A DNA stretch of 64,000 nucleotides from Sapria himalayana. Its lineage: Eukaryota; Streptophyta; Magnoliopsida; Malpighiales; Rafflesiaceae. Under the pieces are notes generated by a model. The model saw only the letters and a list, made by a program, of their open reading frames with translations, did no database searches and was not told where the DNA came from. Position numbers and translations under genes: made by a program. The stretch lies in NCBI GenBank assembly GCA_029783825.1, contig JAREIK010000770.1, forward strand, positions 1-64,000, in the 5' to 3' direction. Shown in pieces: positions 1-12,420 of the stretch. Positions within the stretch are counted from its first letter, which is position 1, and the number at the start of each line of letters is the position of its first letter.

Positions 1-3000
1 AAATTATTATATTTTCAAAGGTTATATGAAAATTGAAAAAAATACTAATAACATAAATTTTTAGTTATTTTATTTTTTAATAAAACCTATAGACTATAAA
101 TGCATACTTACTTAAATAAGTAACCTCATAAACCCCGAACCCTAAATACATAAACATTTAACATATATATACTACTTATTTTGAGTAAACAAATATCATT
201 TAAATAATTTATTTTAAATCAAAAAAATATAAGCTTATAAAAAGAAGGAACAATTTAAAATAAATATTATTATTTAGTAATATATTTTGATTTGATTATG
301 AATCATTTTGTGTTATGCAAATATATTTTAATTAATTTTATATTAGTAATAATATGTTATTAATTTAATTTTGATCATTATTATATATCTATCATTAAAT
401 TGTTTATATTGAATTTATTATGGTATATAATTAGTAAGATTAATATAATTATTCATAGTATTCACATTTCACAAAAGTTTAAAAATTATTTTATGTTCAA
501 AGGTTATAACCTTTGAAAATCAGAAAAAATCTAAAAAAAACATTTCTATTTTTATTATATAAATAAAACCTATAAACCACTAAATACCTAAAACATAAAT
601 TGATAAACTCTTAACGAAAAAACTCCTAAATAATCAAACCACTAAAACTGGTATACCACATATAATAAATCATAAATCTCATTTTAATTTGTATTCATTA
701 TAATTTTTAAATATTCATTTTAATTATTTATTAGTTTAGTAATTTATAGAAATATTAAGTACAAAATAAATAATGAGCGAGGGCAATTATAATTTTAATA
801 TTTATTTTAATCAAAAAAATATAAGCTTATAAAAAGAAGTAAAAATTTAAAAACAAAAAAATTATTATTTAGTAATCTATTTTACTTTGATATTGAATCA
901 TTATATATTGGTTTTGCAATTATATTTTAATTGCGATCAATCTTATTAATAATAGTTTTATTAATTTATTATTTGATCATTTTTATAATATCGAACAATT
1001 AAATTACATTATATTCAATTAAAATTCTTATAATTATTAAGTTATTATAACTAAATATTATATTTACATTTGAAAAAAAATTTAAAAATTATTATATTTT
1101 CAAAGGTTATAACCTTCAAAAATGATAAAAATCAAAAAATAATTTTTTTATTATTTTATTATTTAAATAAAACTTATAAACCACTAAATGCCTAAACATT
1201 TAAATCTCTAGACTCCTAAACCCCAAAACCCCCTAAATACTTAAATCCATTAAACCTATATAACCTAAATAATAAATAATAAATATCATTTTTATTTGTA
1301 TTCATTATAATTTTAAATATTCATTTTAATTATTTTTTAGTTTATTTTTATAGAAATATTAATTACAAAATAAATAATGAGTGAGACATATATAATTTAA
1401 ATAAATTATTTTTTATGAAAAAAAATATAATCTTATAAAAAGAAACAAAATTTCAAAATTTAAAATTTTTATTTAGTAATATAATTTACTTTGATTTTGA
1501 ATTTTCTGGGTTCTGCAAATATATTTTAATTAATATCTATCTTATTAATAATAGTTTATTAATTTATTTTTTGATCATCAAAATTATATATATTAATAAA
1601 ATTTTTTATATTGAATTTACATCAAATATAATTATTAAGATTATTATAACTAAGTATTGTATTCATATTTTAGAACTATTAAAAAATTATTATATTTTCA
1701 AAGGTTATAACCTTTGAAAATCAAGAAAATTCATAAAAATAATTTTTTGTTATTTCATTAATTAAAAACAACCTATAAACAGCTAAATGTGTAAACATAT
1801 AAATCAATAAACTCATTAAGCCCAAAACCACAATAAATTTAAACCATTAAATAGGTATATCCTAAATAATAAATCATAAATCTCATTTTTAATAGTATTC
1901 ATTATAATTTTATATATACATTTTAATTATTTATTAGTTTATTTTTATAGAAATATAAAATAAAAAATAAATTAATTGTGAGAAAAATATAATTTAAATA
2001 ATTTATTTTTCATCAAAAAATATAAAAGCTTATAAATGGATACAAAAATTTTAAAATTTAAAATTAATAATTAGTAAAATATTTCACTTTGATTTTGAAT
2101 CTTTTTAGGTTTTATAAAAATATTTTTAACAATATTTATCTTATTAATTATTGTTTATTAATCTTTTGTATGATCATTATTATAATATATCTCAATATAA
2201 TTGTTTATATTGAATTTACATGATATATAATTTTTAAGATTATCATAACAAAATATAGTATTCACATTTAAAAAATATTTAAAAATTATTATAGTTTCAA
2301 AGGTTATATCCTTCAAAAATGAGAACAAATAACAAAAAAATAATTTTTGTTATTTTATTTTTTAAATAAAACCTATAAACTACTAAATGCCTAAACACTT
2401 AAATCACTAAATTCTTCAATCCCAAAACTCCAAAATATATAATCTTTTAAACCTGTATATTTTATCTTATTAATAATAGTTTTATTTAATATCTATCTTA
2501 TTAATATATTTTACTTTGATTTTGTATCATTTTTGGTTTGCAAATAAATTTTATTTAATATCTATCTTATTAATAAGAGTTTATTAATTTATTTTATTAT
2601 CGTCAACATAATATATATAAAAAAATTATTTATATTATTATTAAAAAATAATATTTTTAGATTTTAAAAAAATTTAATAATTATTAAGTTTTCAAATGTT
2701 ATAACATTTGAAAATAAGAAAAAATAAAAAATTAAATTTTTTGTTTTTAGATTTTTAAATAAAATCTATAAACCACAAAATACCTAAATTCTTAATGTCT
2801 AAACTTCTAAACTCCAAAGCCCATAAATACATAAGCCTTTAAATTGGTGTACTCTAAATAATAAATAATAAATTTCATTTTTATTAGTATTCATTATAAT
2901 TTTAAATATTCGTTTTAATTATTTAACAGTTCATTTTTATTTAAATATTAATTAGAAAATAAATTATTAGTGAGACGGATATAATTTTAATAATTTATTT

Positions 3001-6000
3001 TTCATCAAAAAAATATAAGATTATAAAAAGAGGCAAAATTTTTAAAACAAAATATTATTATTTAGTAATTTATTTTAATTCAATTTTGAATAATATTAGA
3101 TTTGCAATTATATTTTAATTTATATCATTCTAATTAATAATAGTTTATTAATTTATTTATTGATCATTATTATAATATCTATTAATAAAATTATTTATAT
3201 TGTTTTTACATTATATATAATTATCAAGATTATTATAACTAAATATTATATTCAAATTTTAAAAAAAATTAAAAATTATAATATTTTTAAAGGTTATAAA
3301 CTTCAAAAATTAGATAAAATCACTTAAGGCAGAAACACTTAAATGACTAAACAACAAAACACCTAAATACTTAAACCATTAAACCTGTATATCCTGAATA
3401 ATAAATAATAAATCTCAATTTTATTTGTATTCATTATAATTTTAAAAATTTATTTTAATTATTTATTACTTTATTTTTATAGAATTATTAATTACAAAAT
3501 AAATTATGAGGAAGACAAATATAATTAAATAATTTATTTTTAATAACAATAATATTAACTTATTAAAAAAGAAAAATATTATAAAAATTATTATTTAGTA
3601 ATATATACTTTGATTTTGAATAAATATGGATTTTAAAATATATTTTAAATAATATCTATCTTATTAATAATAGTTTATTAATTTATTTATTGATCATTAT
3701 TATATTATCTAGAAATGTGATTATTTATATTGAATTTAAATGAATTATATTTATTAAGATTATTATAACTAAATATTATATTTACATTTGAACAAAATAT
3801 AGAAATTTTTATATTTTCAAAGGTTATAAACTTCAAAAATTGAAAAAATAATAAAAATAAATTTATTATTATATCATTGTTTAAATATAACTTATAGACC
3901 ACTAAATGCCTAAACACTTAAACCTCTAAACTCCTAAACACAAAAGCCCATAAATACATAAACCTTAAAACTTGTAAACCTTAAATATGATTTAAATAAT
4001 TTATTAAAATATTAATTACAAAATAAATTATGAGTGATACAAATATAATTTAAATAATTTATTTTTCATCAAAAAAAATATAAGCATATAAAAAGAAGCA
4101 AAAACTAAAAAAAATTATTATTTAGTAATAAATTTTACTTGGATTTTGAATATTTTTAGGTTTTGCAATTATATTTTAATTTAATATCTACCATATTAAT
4201 AATAGCATATTAATTTACTTTCTGATAATTGATATCATATGTATCAATAAAATTGTTTATATTTAGTTTATATTATATATATTTATAATGATTATTATTA
4301 CTAAATATTGTATTCACATTTTTAAAAAAATTTAAAATTATTATATTTTCTAAGGTTATAACATTTGAAAATGTGAAAAAATATCAAAAATATTTTTTTT
4401 GTTATTACATTGTTTAAATAAAACCTATAAACCACTAAATACCTAAAGACATAAATTGCTAAAGTCATAAACAAAAAAACCACTAAATACTTAAAATATT
4501 AAACTAGAATACATTAATAATAAATTCATAAATCTCATTTTAATTTTTATTCAGTCTAATTTTAAATTTTTATTTTAATTATTTATCAGTTTATTTTTAT
4601 AGAAATATTAATTACAAAATAAATTATTAGTGAGAAAGATCTAATTTAAATTAGTCTGGTATACCAAAAATAATAAAGAATTAATCTCAATATTATTTTT
4701 TTCATTATAATTTTAAATATTTATTTTAATTATTTATTTGTTTATTTTTATATAAATATTAATTAAAAATAAATTATGAGCTAGACAAATATAATTTATA
4801 TAAATTAATTTTCATCAAAAAAATATGGATAAACTTTTTAAAAGAAAAAAAAATTTCAAAACAACAAATTATTATATAGTAATATATTTTGATTTCTTCT
4901 GAATCATTTTAGGTCTTTTTATTATATTTTAATTGATATCTATCTTATTAATAATAGATTATTAATTTATTTTTTGATCATTATTAAAATTTTATCAATA
5001 AAATTTTTTATATTAATTTATATGATATATAAATATATCATTATTATAACTAAATATTGAACTCACATTTGAAAACAATTTAAAAATTATTATATTTTCA
5101 ATAGTTATAACCTTTTAAAATATCAAAAAATAAAAAAATAAACATTTTGTTATTTTAATTTTTAAATAAAACCTATAAACCACTAAATGCATAAATAGTA
5201 AAATCAATAAGCTCCTTAGGCCCGTAATGCCTAAATACACAAACCATTAAACCACTATACGCTACTTAATAATTAGAAATCTAATTTTTATTTCAATTTA
5301 TTATTATTTTAAAATTCATTTTAATTATTTATTAGTTTATTTTTAAAGAAATATTTATTACGAAATAAATTATGAGTGCGACATATATATTCTAATTAAT
5401 TTATTTTTAATCAAAAAAATATATGCTTATAAAAGAATTAAAAATTTAAAAATTAAAAATTATTATCAAGTAATATTTTTTACTTTAATTTTGAATCAAT
5501 TTGGGTTTTGCAAATATTTTTTAATTAATATCAATCTTATTATTAATAGTTTATTAATTTTATTTTTGATCATTATTCTAATATCTATCAATAAAATATT
5601 AATATTGAATTTATATGCTATATAATATTAAAATTATTATAACTAAATATTGTATTCACATTTCAAAAAATTTAAAATATTATTATATTTTCAAATGTTA
5701 TAACCTATGAAAATGAAAAAAAATTACAATTTTTTTTTGTTATGTTATTGTTTTAATAAAACCTATAAACCACTAAATGCCTAAAAACATAAATTGCAAA
5801 ACTCCTAAATGACAAAACCTTTAAATGCTTAAACTATTAAAAAGGTGTATATTAATAAAAAACCATAAATCTCAATTTAATTTTTATTAAGTATGATTTT
5901 AAATTTTTATTATTAAATTATTTATCAGTTTATTTTTATAGAAATATTAATTAGAAAATAAATTATTAGAGAGACAGATCTAATTTAAATAATTTATTTT

Positions 6001-8838
6001 TCATCAAAAAAAATATAAATCCTTATAAAAAGAGGCAAAATTTTAAAAACAAAAATTTATTATTTAGTAATATATTTTATTTTTATTTTGAATCATTTTA
6101 GATTTTGCAATTATATTTTAATTTATATAATTTTTATTAATAATAGTTTATTAATTTTTTATTAATCATTATTATAATATCTATTTATAAAATTATTTAT
6201 AATGAGTTTACATTATATATAATTATCAAGATTATTATTACTAAATATAATATTCACATTTAAAAAAATTAAAAATTAATATAATTTCAAAGGTTATAAC
6301 CTTGAAAAATTACAAAAAATCAAAAAATTAAATTTTTTATTTTTTAATTATTTAAATAAAAACTATAAATCACTAAAGGCCTAAACACTTAAATCACTAA
6401 ACCCCAAAATACATAAATACTTAAACCATTAAAATGGTATATAATGAATCATACATAATAAATCACTATTTTATTTGTATTCATTATAATTTTAAATATT
6501 TATTTTAATTATTTATTTGTTTAGTTTTATAGAATTATAAATTAAAAATTAATTATGAGGAACACAAATATAGTTTAAATAATTTACTTTTAATAACAAA
6601 AAATATAAACTTATTAAAAGAAGCAAAACATCAAAGAAAGTATTATTTTATAATATATCTTACTTTGATTTTGAATAAATTTACGTTTTGCAAAAATATT
6701 TAAAATAATATCTATCTTATTAATAATAGTTTATTAATTTATTTTTTGATCATTAATATAATATATTTCAATATAATTGTTTATATTGAATTTACATTAT
6801 ATATAATTAATAAGATTATCATAACTAAATATAGTATTCACATATAAAAAAATTTAAAAATTATTATATTTTCAAAGTTTATAACATTCAAAAATGAGAA
6901 AAAATAACAAAAATAATTTTTTTGTTATATCATTGTTTAATAAAACTTATAAACCATTAAATGCCTAGATACATAAATATCTATACTCCTAAACCCCGAA
7001 GCCCCTAAATACTAAAACCATTAAACTCGTAAACCTTAAATATAATTTACATAATTTATAGAAATATTAATTACAAAATAAATTATGAGTGATACAAATT
7101 TAATTTAAATAAAATATTTTTCATCAAAAAAACATATAAGATTATAAAATGATGCAAAAACTAAATAAAAATTATTATTTAGTAATAAATTTTACTTTGA
7201 TTTTGAATCATTTTAGGTTTTTTAATTATATTTTAATTTATATCTATCTTATTAATAATAGTTTATTAATTTATTTTTGATAATTGATATAATATCTATA
7301 AAAAAAATTGTTTATATTTAGTTTATATTATATATAGTTATAATATTTATTATTACAAAATATTGTATTCACATTTTTAAAAAATTTTAAAATTATTATA
7401 TTTTCAAATGTTATAACCATTGAAAATTTGAAAAATTATCAAAGATAAATTTTTTGTTATTTCATTGTTTGAATAAAACCTATAAACCATTAAATTCCTA
7501 AATACTTAAATCAGTTACTTCTAGATCTTGAAAACCCTAAATAGATAAATTTTTTTAACATGTATATTCTAGATAATAAATAATAAATCTCATTTTTATT
7601 TTTTTCGTTATAATTTTTAATATTCATTTTAAATATTTATTTGTTTATTTTTATATAAATATTAATTACAAAATAAATTATAAGTTATACAAATATAATT
7701 TATATAAATTATTTATCAACAAAAAAATATAGATAAACTTTATAAAAGAAGAAAAAAATTAAAAACAAAAAAATATTATATAGTAATATATTTTGCTTTG
7801 TTTCTGAATCATTTTAGGTTTTGTAATTATATTTTAATTGATATCTAACTTATTAATAATAGATTATTAATTTATTTTTTGATCATTATTCTAATATTTA
7901 TCAATAAAAATATTTATATTGAATATATATGCTATATAAATTTTATAATTATTATAGCAAAATTTTGTGTTCACTTTTGAAAAAAGTTTTAAAATTTTTA
8001 TATTTTCAAAGATTGTAACCTTTGAAAATGTGAAAAAATAAATTAAAATATTCTTTTTTTGTTATTCCATTGTTTAACTAAAACCTATAAATCACTAAAT
8101 GCCTAAACACTTAAATCACTAAACTACAAAATTCCGTTACCCCTATATAGATAATCCTTTAAATTTGTATACCCTAAATAATAATTAATAAATCTAATTT
8201 TTATTTGTTTTATTATAATTTAAAATATTCATTTTGATTGTTAAGTTTTTTATTTATATATATATATATATTAATTATAAAATAAATTATGAGTTAAACA
8301 TATAATTTATAAAAATTATTTTTCATCAAAAAATAGATAAGCTTATAAAAAGAATAAAAATTTAAAAACAAATAATTATTATTAAATAATATATTTTGCT
8401 TAGCTTTTAAATCATTTTAGCTTTAGATATTATATTTTAATTAATATCAATCTTATTCATAATGGATTTTTAATTTATTTTTTGATAATAATTAGAATAT
8501 CAATGAATAAAATTGTTTATTTTGAATTTATATGATATATAATTATTATGATTATTATAAATAAATATTGTATTCACTTTTGAAAAAAAAATTAAAAATT
8601 ATTATATTTTCAAAGGTTATAATCTTAAAAAAGAAGAAATAATAATAAAAATAAATTTTTAGTTATTTTATTTTATAAATAAAACCTATATACCATCAAA
8701 TGCTTACTTACTTAAATTAGTAAGCTCATAAACCCCGAAACCCCTAAATATATAAAGATTTTAACATCTATATACTACTTAATAAATAATATATTTCATT
8801 TTAACATCAAATGCAAAATTAATTTCGAGTGAGACAAA
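1..8838 (+). repeat. Satellite array block 1 (about 590-bp monomers)
   Basis: Direct-orientation tandem satellite with no gene in it. The palindromic landmark recurs near 506, 1109, 1707, 2306, 2701, 3296, 3826, 4359, 5108 and 5701 and on to about 8618. Most spacings are close to 590-600 bp; shorter ones (about 395 at 2.3-2.7 kb, about 530 at 3.3-4.4 kb) and longer ones (about 750 at 4.4-5.1 kb) mark monomers with deletions or insertions. Each monomer also has a stretch of TAAA-ending octamers and a body with TTGATCATTATT-like blocks. Variant order is informative: the monomer with the CTTACTTACTT word sits near 110 and again near 8,705. The block at 3.38-7.43 kb is collinear with 29.1-33.14 kb at an offset of about 25.7 kb. 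The 70-residue frame at 3705-3917 (-) is low-complexity I/N/F/Y and is not considered coding. Confidence 0.85.
1694..1721. repeat. Perfect 28-bp palindrome, satellite landmark
   Basis: A fully self-complementary 28-bp sequence with half-site ATTTTCAAAGGTTA and its axis at 1707/1708. It is one of the best preserved examples of the dyad that recurs in nearly every monomer, and it could extrude as a cruciform or bind a dimeric protein. Neither role can be shown from sequence alone. Confidence 0.9.
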
Positions 8839-8974
8839 TTTTGTGCTACTGCTGCATCCCCGACCTCTTAATATTTCCTTTCCTGCACTTACATGAAAAT
8901 ATTAAAAAAGAAAAAATATTTGGTTATACAAACAAATTATCAAAAAATAAATTACATATACAGTAATAATAAAT
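8839..8974. other. Short non-satellite insert, copy 1
   Basis: About 135 bp that does not match the satellite body, including a locally GC-richer stretch around GCTGCATCCCCGACC and a run resembling AAAATATTTGG. Satellite sequence resumes at AATAATAAATCTTAAATCTC. A close relative lies at 40,210-40,364 in the paralogous duplicon, so it predates that duplication. The left junction falls just after a GAGTGAGAC word of the satellite. I do not recognise the sequence and see no reading frame in it. Confidence 0.6.
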
Positions 8975-9982
8975 CTTAAATCTCATTTTAATTTGTATTC
9001 ATTATAATTCTAAATATTCATTTAAAATATTTATTAGTTTATTTTTTATATAAATATTAATTACAAAATAAATAATTAGTCAGACAAATATAATATTAAT
9101 AATTTACTTTTAATAAAAAAAAATATAATATTATAAAAAGAAGTAAAAATTTAAATAAAAAAAATTATTATTTAGTAATAAATTTTACTTTGATTATGAA
9201 TCATTTTAGGTTTTGTATTATATTTTAATTTAAATCTATCATATTAATAATAGCATGTTAATTTACTTTTTGATAATTGATATCATATCTATCGATAAAA
9301 TTGTTTATAATTAGTTTATATTATATATAATTATAATGATTATTATTACTAATATTTTATTCACATTTTAAAAAAATTTTAAAATTATTATATTTTCAAA
9401 TGTTATAACCTTTGAAATTGTGAAAAAATAACAAAAATAATTTTTTTGTTATTTCTTTGTTTAAATAAATCCAATAAACCACTAAATACTGAAATACTTA
9501 AATCAATAACTCCTAAATCTCGAAAATCCTAAATAGATAATCATTTTAAACTGGTATACCCAAAATAATAAATAATAAATCTCAATATTATTTTTTAATT
9601 ATAATTTAAAATATTCATTTTAATTATTTATTCATTTATTTTTATATAATTATTAATTACAGAAAAAAATGAGTTAGACAAATATAAATTATATAATTAT
9701 TTTTCATCAAATAAATATAGATAAACTTTTTAAAGAAAAAAAATTCAAAACAAAAAATTATTATATAGTAATATATTTTGCTTTGTTTCTGAATCATTTT
9801 AGATTTTGTTATTATATTTAAATTGATATCTATCTTATTAATAATAGATTATTAATTTATTCTTTGATAATATTAGAATATTTATCATAAAAATATTTAT
9901 ATTGAATTTATATGATATATAAATATAATTATTATTATAACTAAATATAGTATTCACTTTTGAAAAAAATTTAAAAATTATT

Positions 9983-10014
9983 ATATTTTCAAAGGTTATA
10001 ACCTTTGAAAATAT
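9983..10014. repeat. Perfect 32-bp palindrome, satellite landmark
   Basis: The satellite dyad extended to a perfect 32-bp inverted repeat with no spacer. The half-site is ATATTTTCAAAGGTTA and the axis lies at 9998/9999. An identical-length example is at 16,789-16,820. Confidence 0.9.
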
Positions 10015-11460
10015 CAAAAAATAAAAAAAATAAATTTTTTGATATTTTTTTATAAATAACACCTATAAACCACTAAATGAATACACAGTTAAATCAGTAA
10101 GCTCCTAAACCTTATAATGTCAAAATACATAAACCATTAAACTATTATATACTACTTAATAATTAATAAATCTAATTTTTAATTCTATTTATTATAATTT
10201 TAAATATTCATTTTGCTTATTTATTAGTTTATTTTTATAGAAATATTTATTACAAAATAAATTATGAGTGCGACAAATATAATTTAAAAAAAATATATCC
10301 ATATAAAAGAAGTAAAAATTTAAAAATTTAAAAATTTAAAATTTTTATCCAGAAATATATTTTACTATAATTTTGAATCAATTTGGGTTTTATAATTATT
10401 TTTTAATTAATATCTATCTTAATATCAATAGTTTATAAATTTAATTATGATCATTATTATAATATATATCAATAAAATTATTTATTGAATTTATATGATA
10501 TATAATTATTAATATTATTATAACTAAGTATTGTATTCACCTTTAAAATAATTTTAAATATTATTATATTTTCAAAGGATATAACCTATGAAAATGAGAA
10601 AAAATTATTGCAATTTTTTTTGATATTTTATTTTTTTAAATAAAATGTATAAACCACTAAAAGCCCAAAAACATAAATAGCTAAAATCTTAAATGAAAAA
10701 ACCTCTAAATACATAAAATATTAAACTGGTATATATTAATAATAAATAATAAATATCATTTTAAATTTTATTCAGTATTATTTTAAATTTTTATTTTAAT
10801 TATTTATCAGTTTATTTTTATCGAAATATTAATTACATAATAAATTATTAGTGAGATAGATCTAATTTAAATTAAAACACTATCCCTAAATAATAAATAA
10901 TAAATAATAAATAATAAATCGCATTTTTTTATTATAATTTTAAATATTCATTTTAATTAATTATTTGTTTATTTATATATAAATATTAATTACAAAATAA
11001 ATTGAGTTAGACAAAAATAATTTATATAAATTATTTTTCATCAAAAAATTCTAGATAAACTTTTTAAAAGAAAAAAAATTTCAAAACAAAAAATTATTAT
11101 ATAGTAATATATTTTGCTTTGTTTCTAAATCATTTTAGGTTTTGTAATTATATTTTAATTGATATCTATCTTATTAATAATAGATTATTAATTTATTTTT
11201 TGATTATTATTACAATATTTATCAATAAAATTCTTTATATTGAATTTACATGATATATAATTATAAAGATTATTTTAACAAATTTTTTATTTACATTTGA
11301 AAATAATATAAAAATTATTATATTTTTAAAGGTTATCATCTTTGAAAATGAGATAAAATCACAAGAATAAATTTTTTGTTATTTTATTATTTATATAAAA
11401 CCTATAAACTACTAAATGCCTAAATGCTTAAATCATTAAACCCCTAAACCCCAAAACCCT

Positions 11461-11506
11461 TAAATACTTAAACATTTAAACCATCATTAAAGGTTTAAGT
11501 ATTTAT
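11461..11506. repeat. Foldback junction in truncated monomer, copy 1
   Basis: The 13-bp arm TAAATACTTAAAC is followed after about 20 bp by its exact reverse complement GTTTAAGTATTTA. Normal monomers continue after the first arm into the GGTATACC region, so this is a rearranged junction rather than part of the monomer. The same structure is at about 42,846-42,890 and 58,409-58,453 (one mismatch in the latter), always upstream of island X. Confidence 0.75.
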
Positions 11507-12420
11507 AAATAATATATAAATGTCTATCAATAAATAATAGTTTATTAATTTATTTTTTGATCAATGTTATTTTTCTATTTATATTTAGTTTATTAATATC
11601 TATTAATAAAATTGATTATTTTTAAATAACATGATATATAATTATTAATTTATTATAACTAAATATTGTATTCACATTTGAAAAAAATTTAAAAATTATT
11701 ATATTTATAAAGGTTATAACCTTCAAAATTGATAAAAAATTTGAAAAATAATTTTTTTGTTATTTAATTATTTAAATAAAACATATAAACTACTAAATGC
11801 CTAAACACTTAAATCACTAAACTCCTAAACTATTAAATACTTAAACCATTAAACCGGTATACCCAAAATAATTAATCATAAATCTCAATTTTAATTGTAT
11901 TCATTATAATTTTAATATTCATTTTAATTATTTATTAGTTTATTTTTATAAAAATATTAATTTCAAAATAAAATTATGAATGAGACAATTATAATTTAAA
12001 TAATTTATCTTCATCAAAAAATTTTATAAGCTTATTAAATGAATCAAAATTTTAAAAATGAAAAATTATTATTTAGTAATATATTTTACTTTGATTTTGA
12101 ATATTTTAGGTTTTGCAAATATATTTTAATTAATATTTATCTTATTAATAATAGTTTATTAATCTATTATATGATCAATATTATAATATCAGTCAATAAA
12201 ATTATTTATATTGAATTTACATGATATTTAATTTTTATGATAATTATAATTAAATAATGTATTAACATTTGAAAAAAAACTAAAAATTATAATATTTCAA
12301 TGGGTATAAACTTGAAAATTATAAAAAATCATAAAAATAATTTTTTTGTTATTTAATTATTTAAATCAAACTTATAATCCACAAAATACTTAAATACTTA
12401 AATTACTAAACTCCTAAACC

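Larger units (their letters stand above)
8975..12420 (+). repeat. Satellite array block 2
   Basis: Direct-orientation satellite leading up to island X copy 1. Dyads are seen near 9.39, 10.00, 10.58, 11.33, 11.71 and 12.30 kb. The monomer at about 11.3-11.7 kb is truncated to roughly 380 bp and carries a foldback junction at 11,461-11,506. The whole block is collinear with 40,365-43,810 at an offset of about 31.39 kb, with only small indels. The 74-residue frame at 9838-10062 (-) and the 61-residue frame at 12039-12224 (+) are low-complexity and are not supported as genes. Confidence 0.8.
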
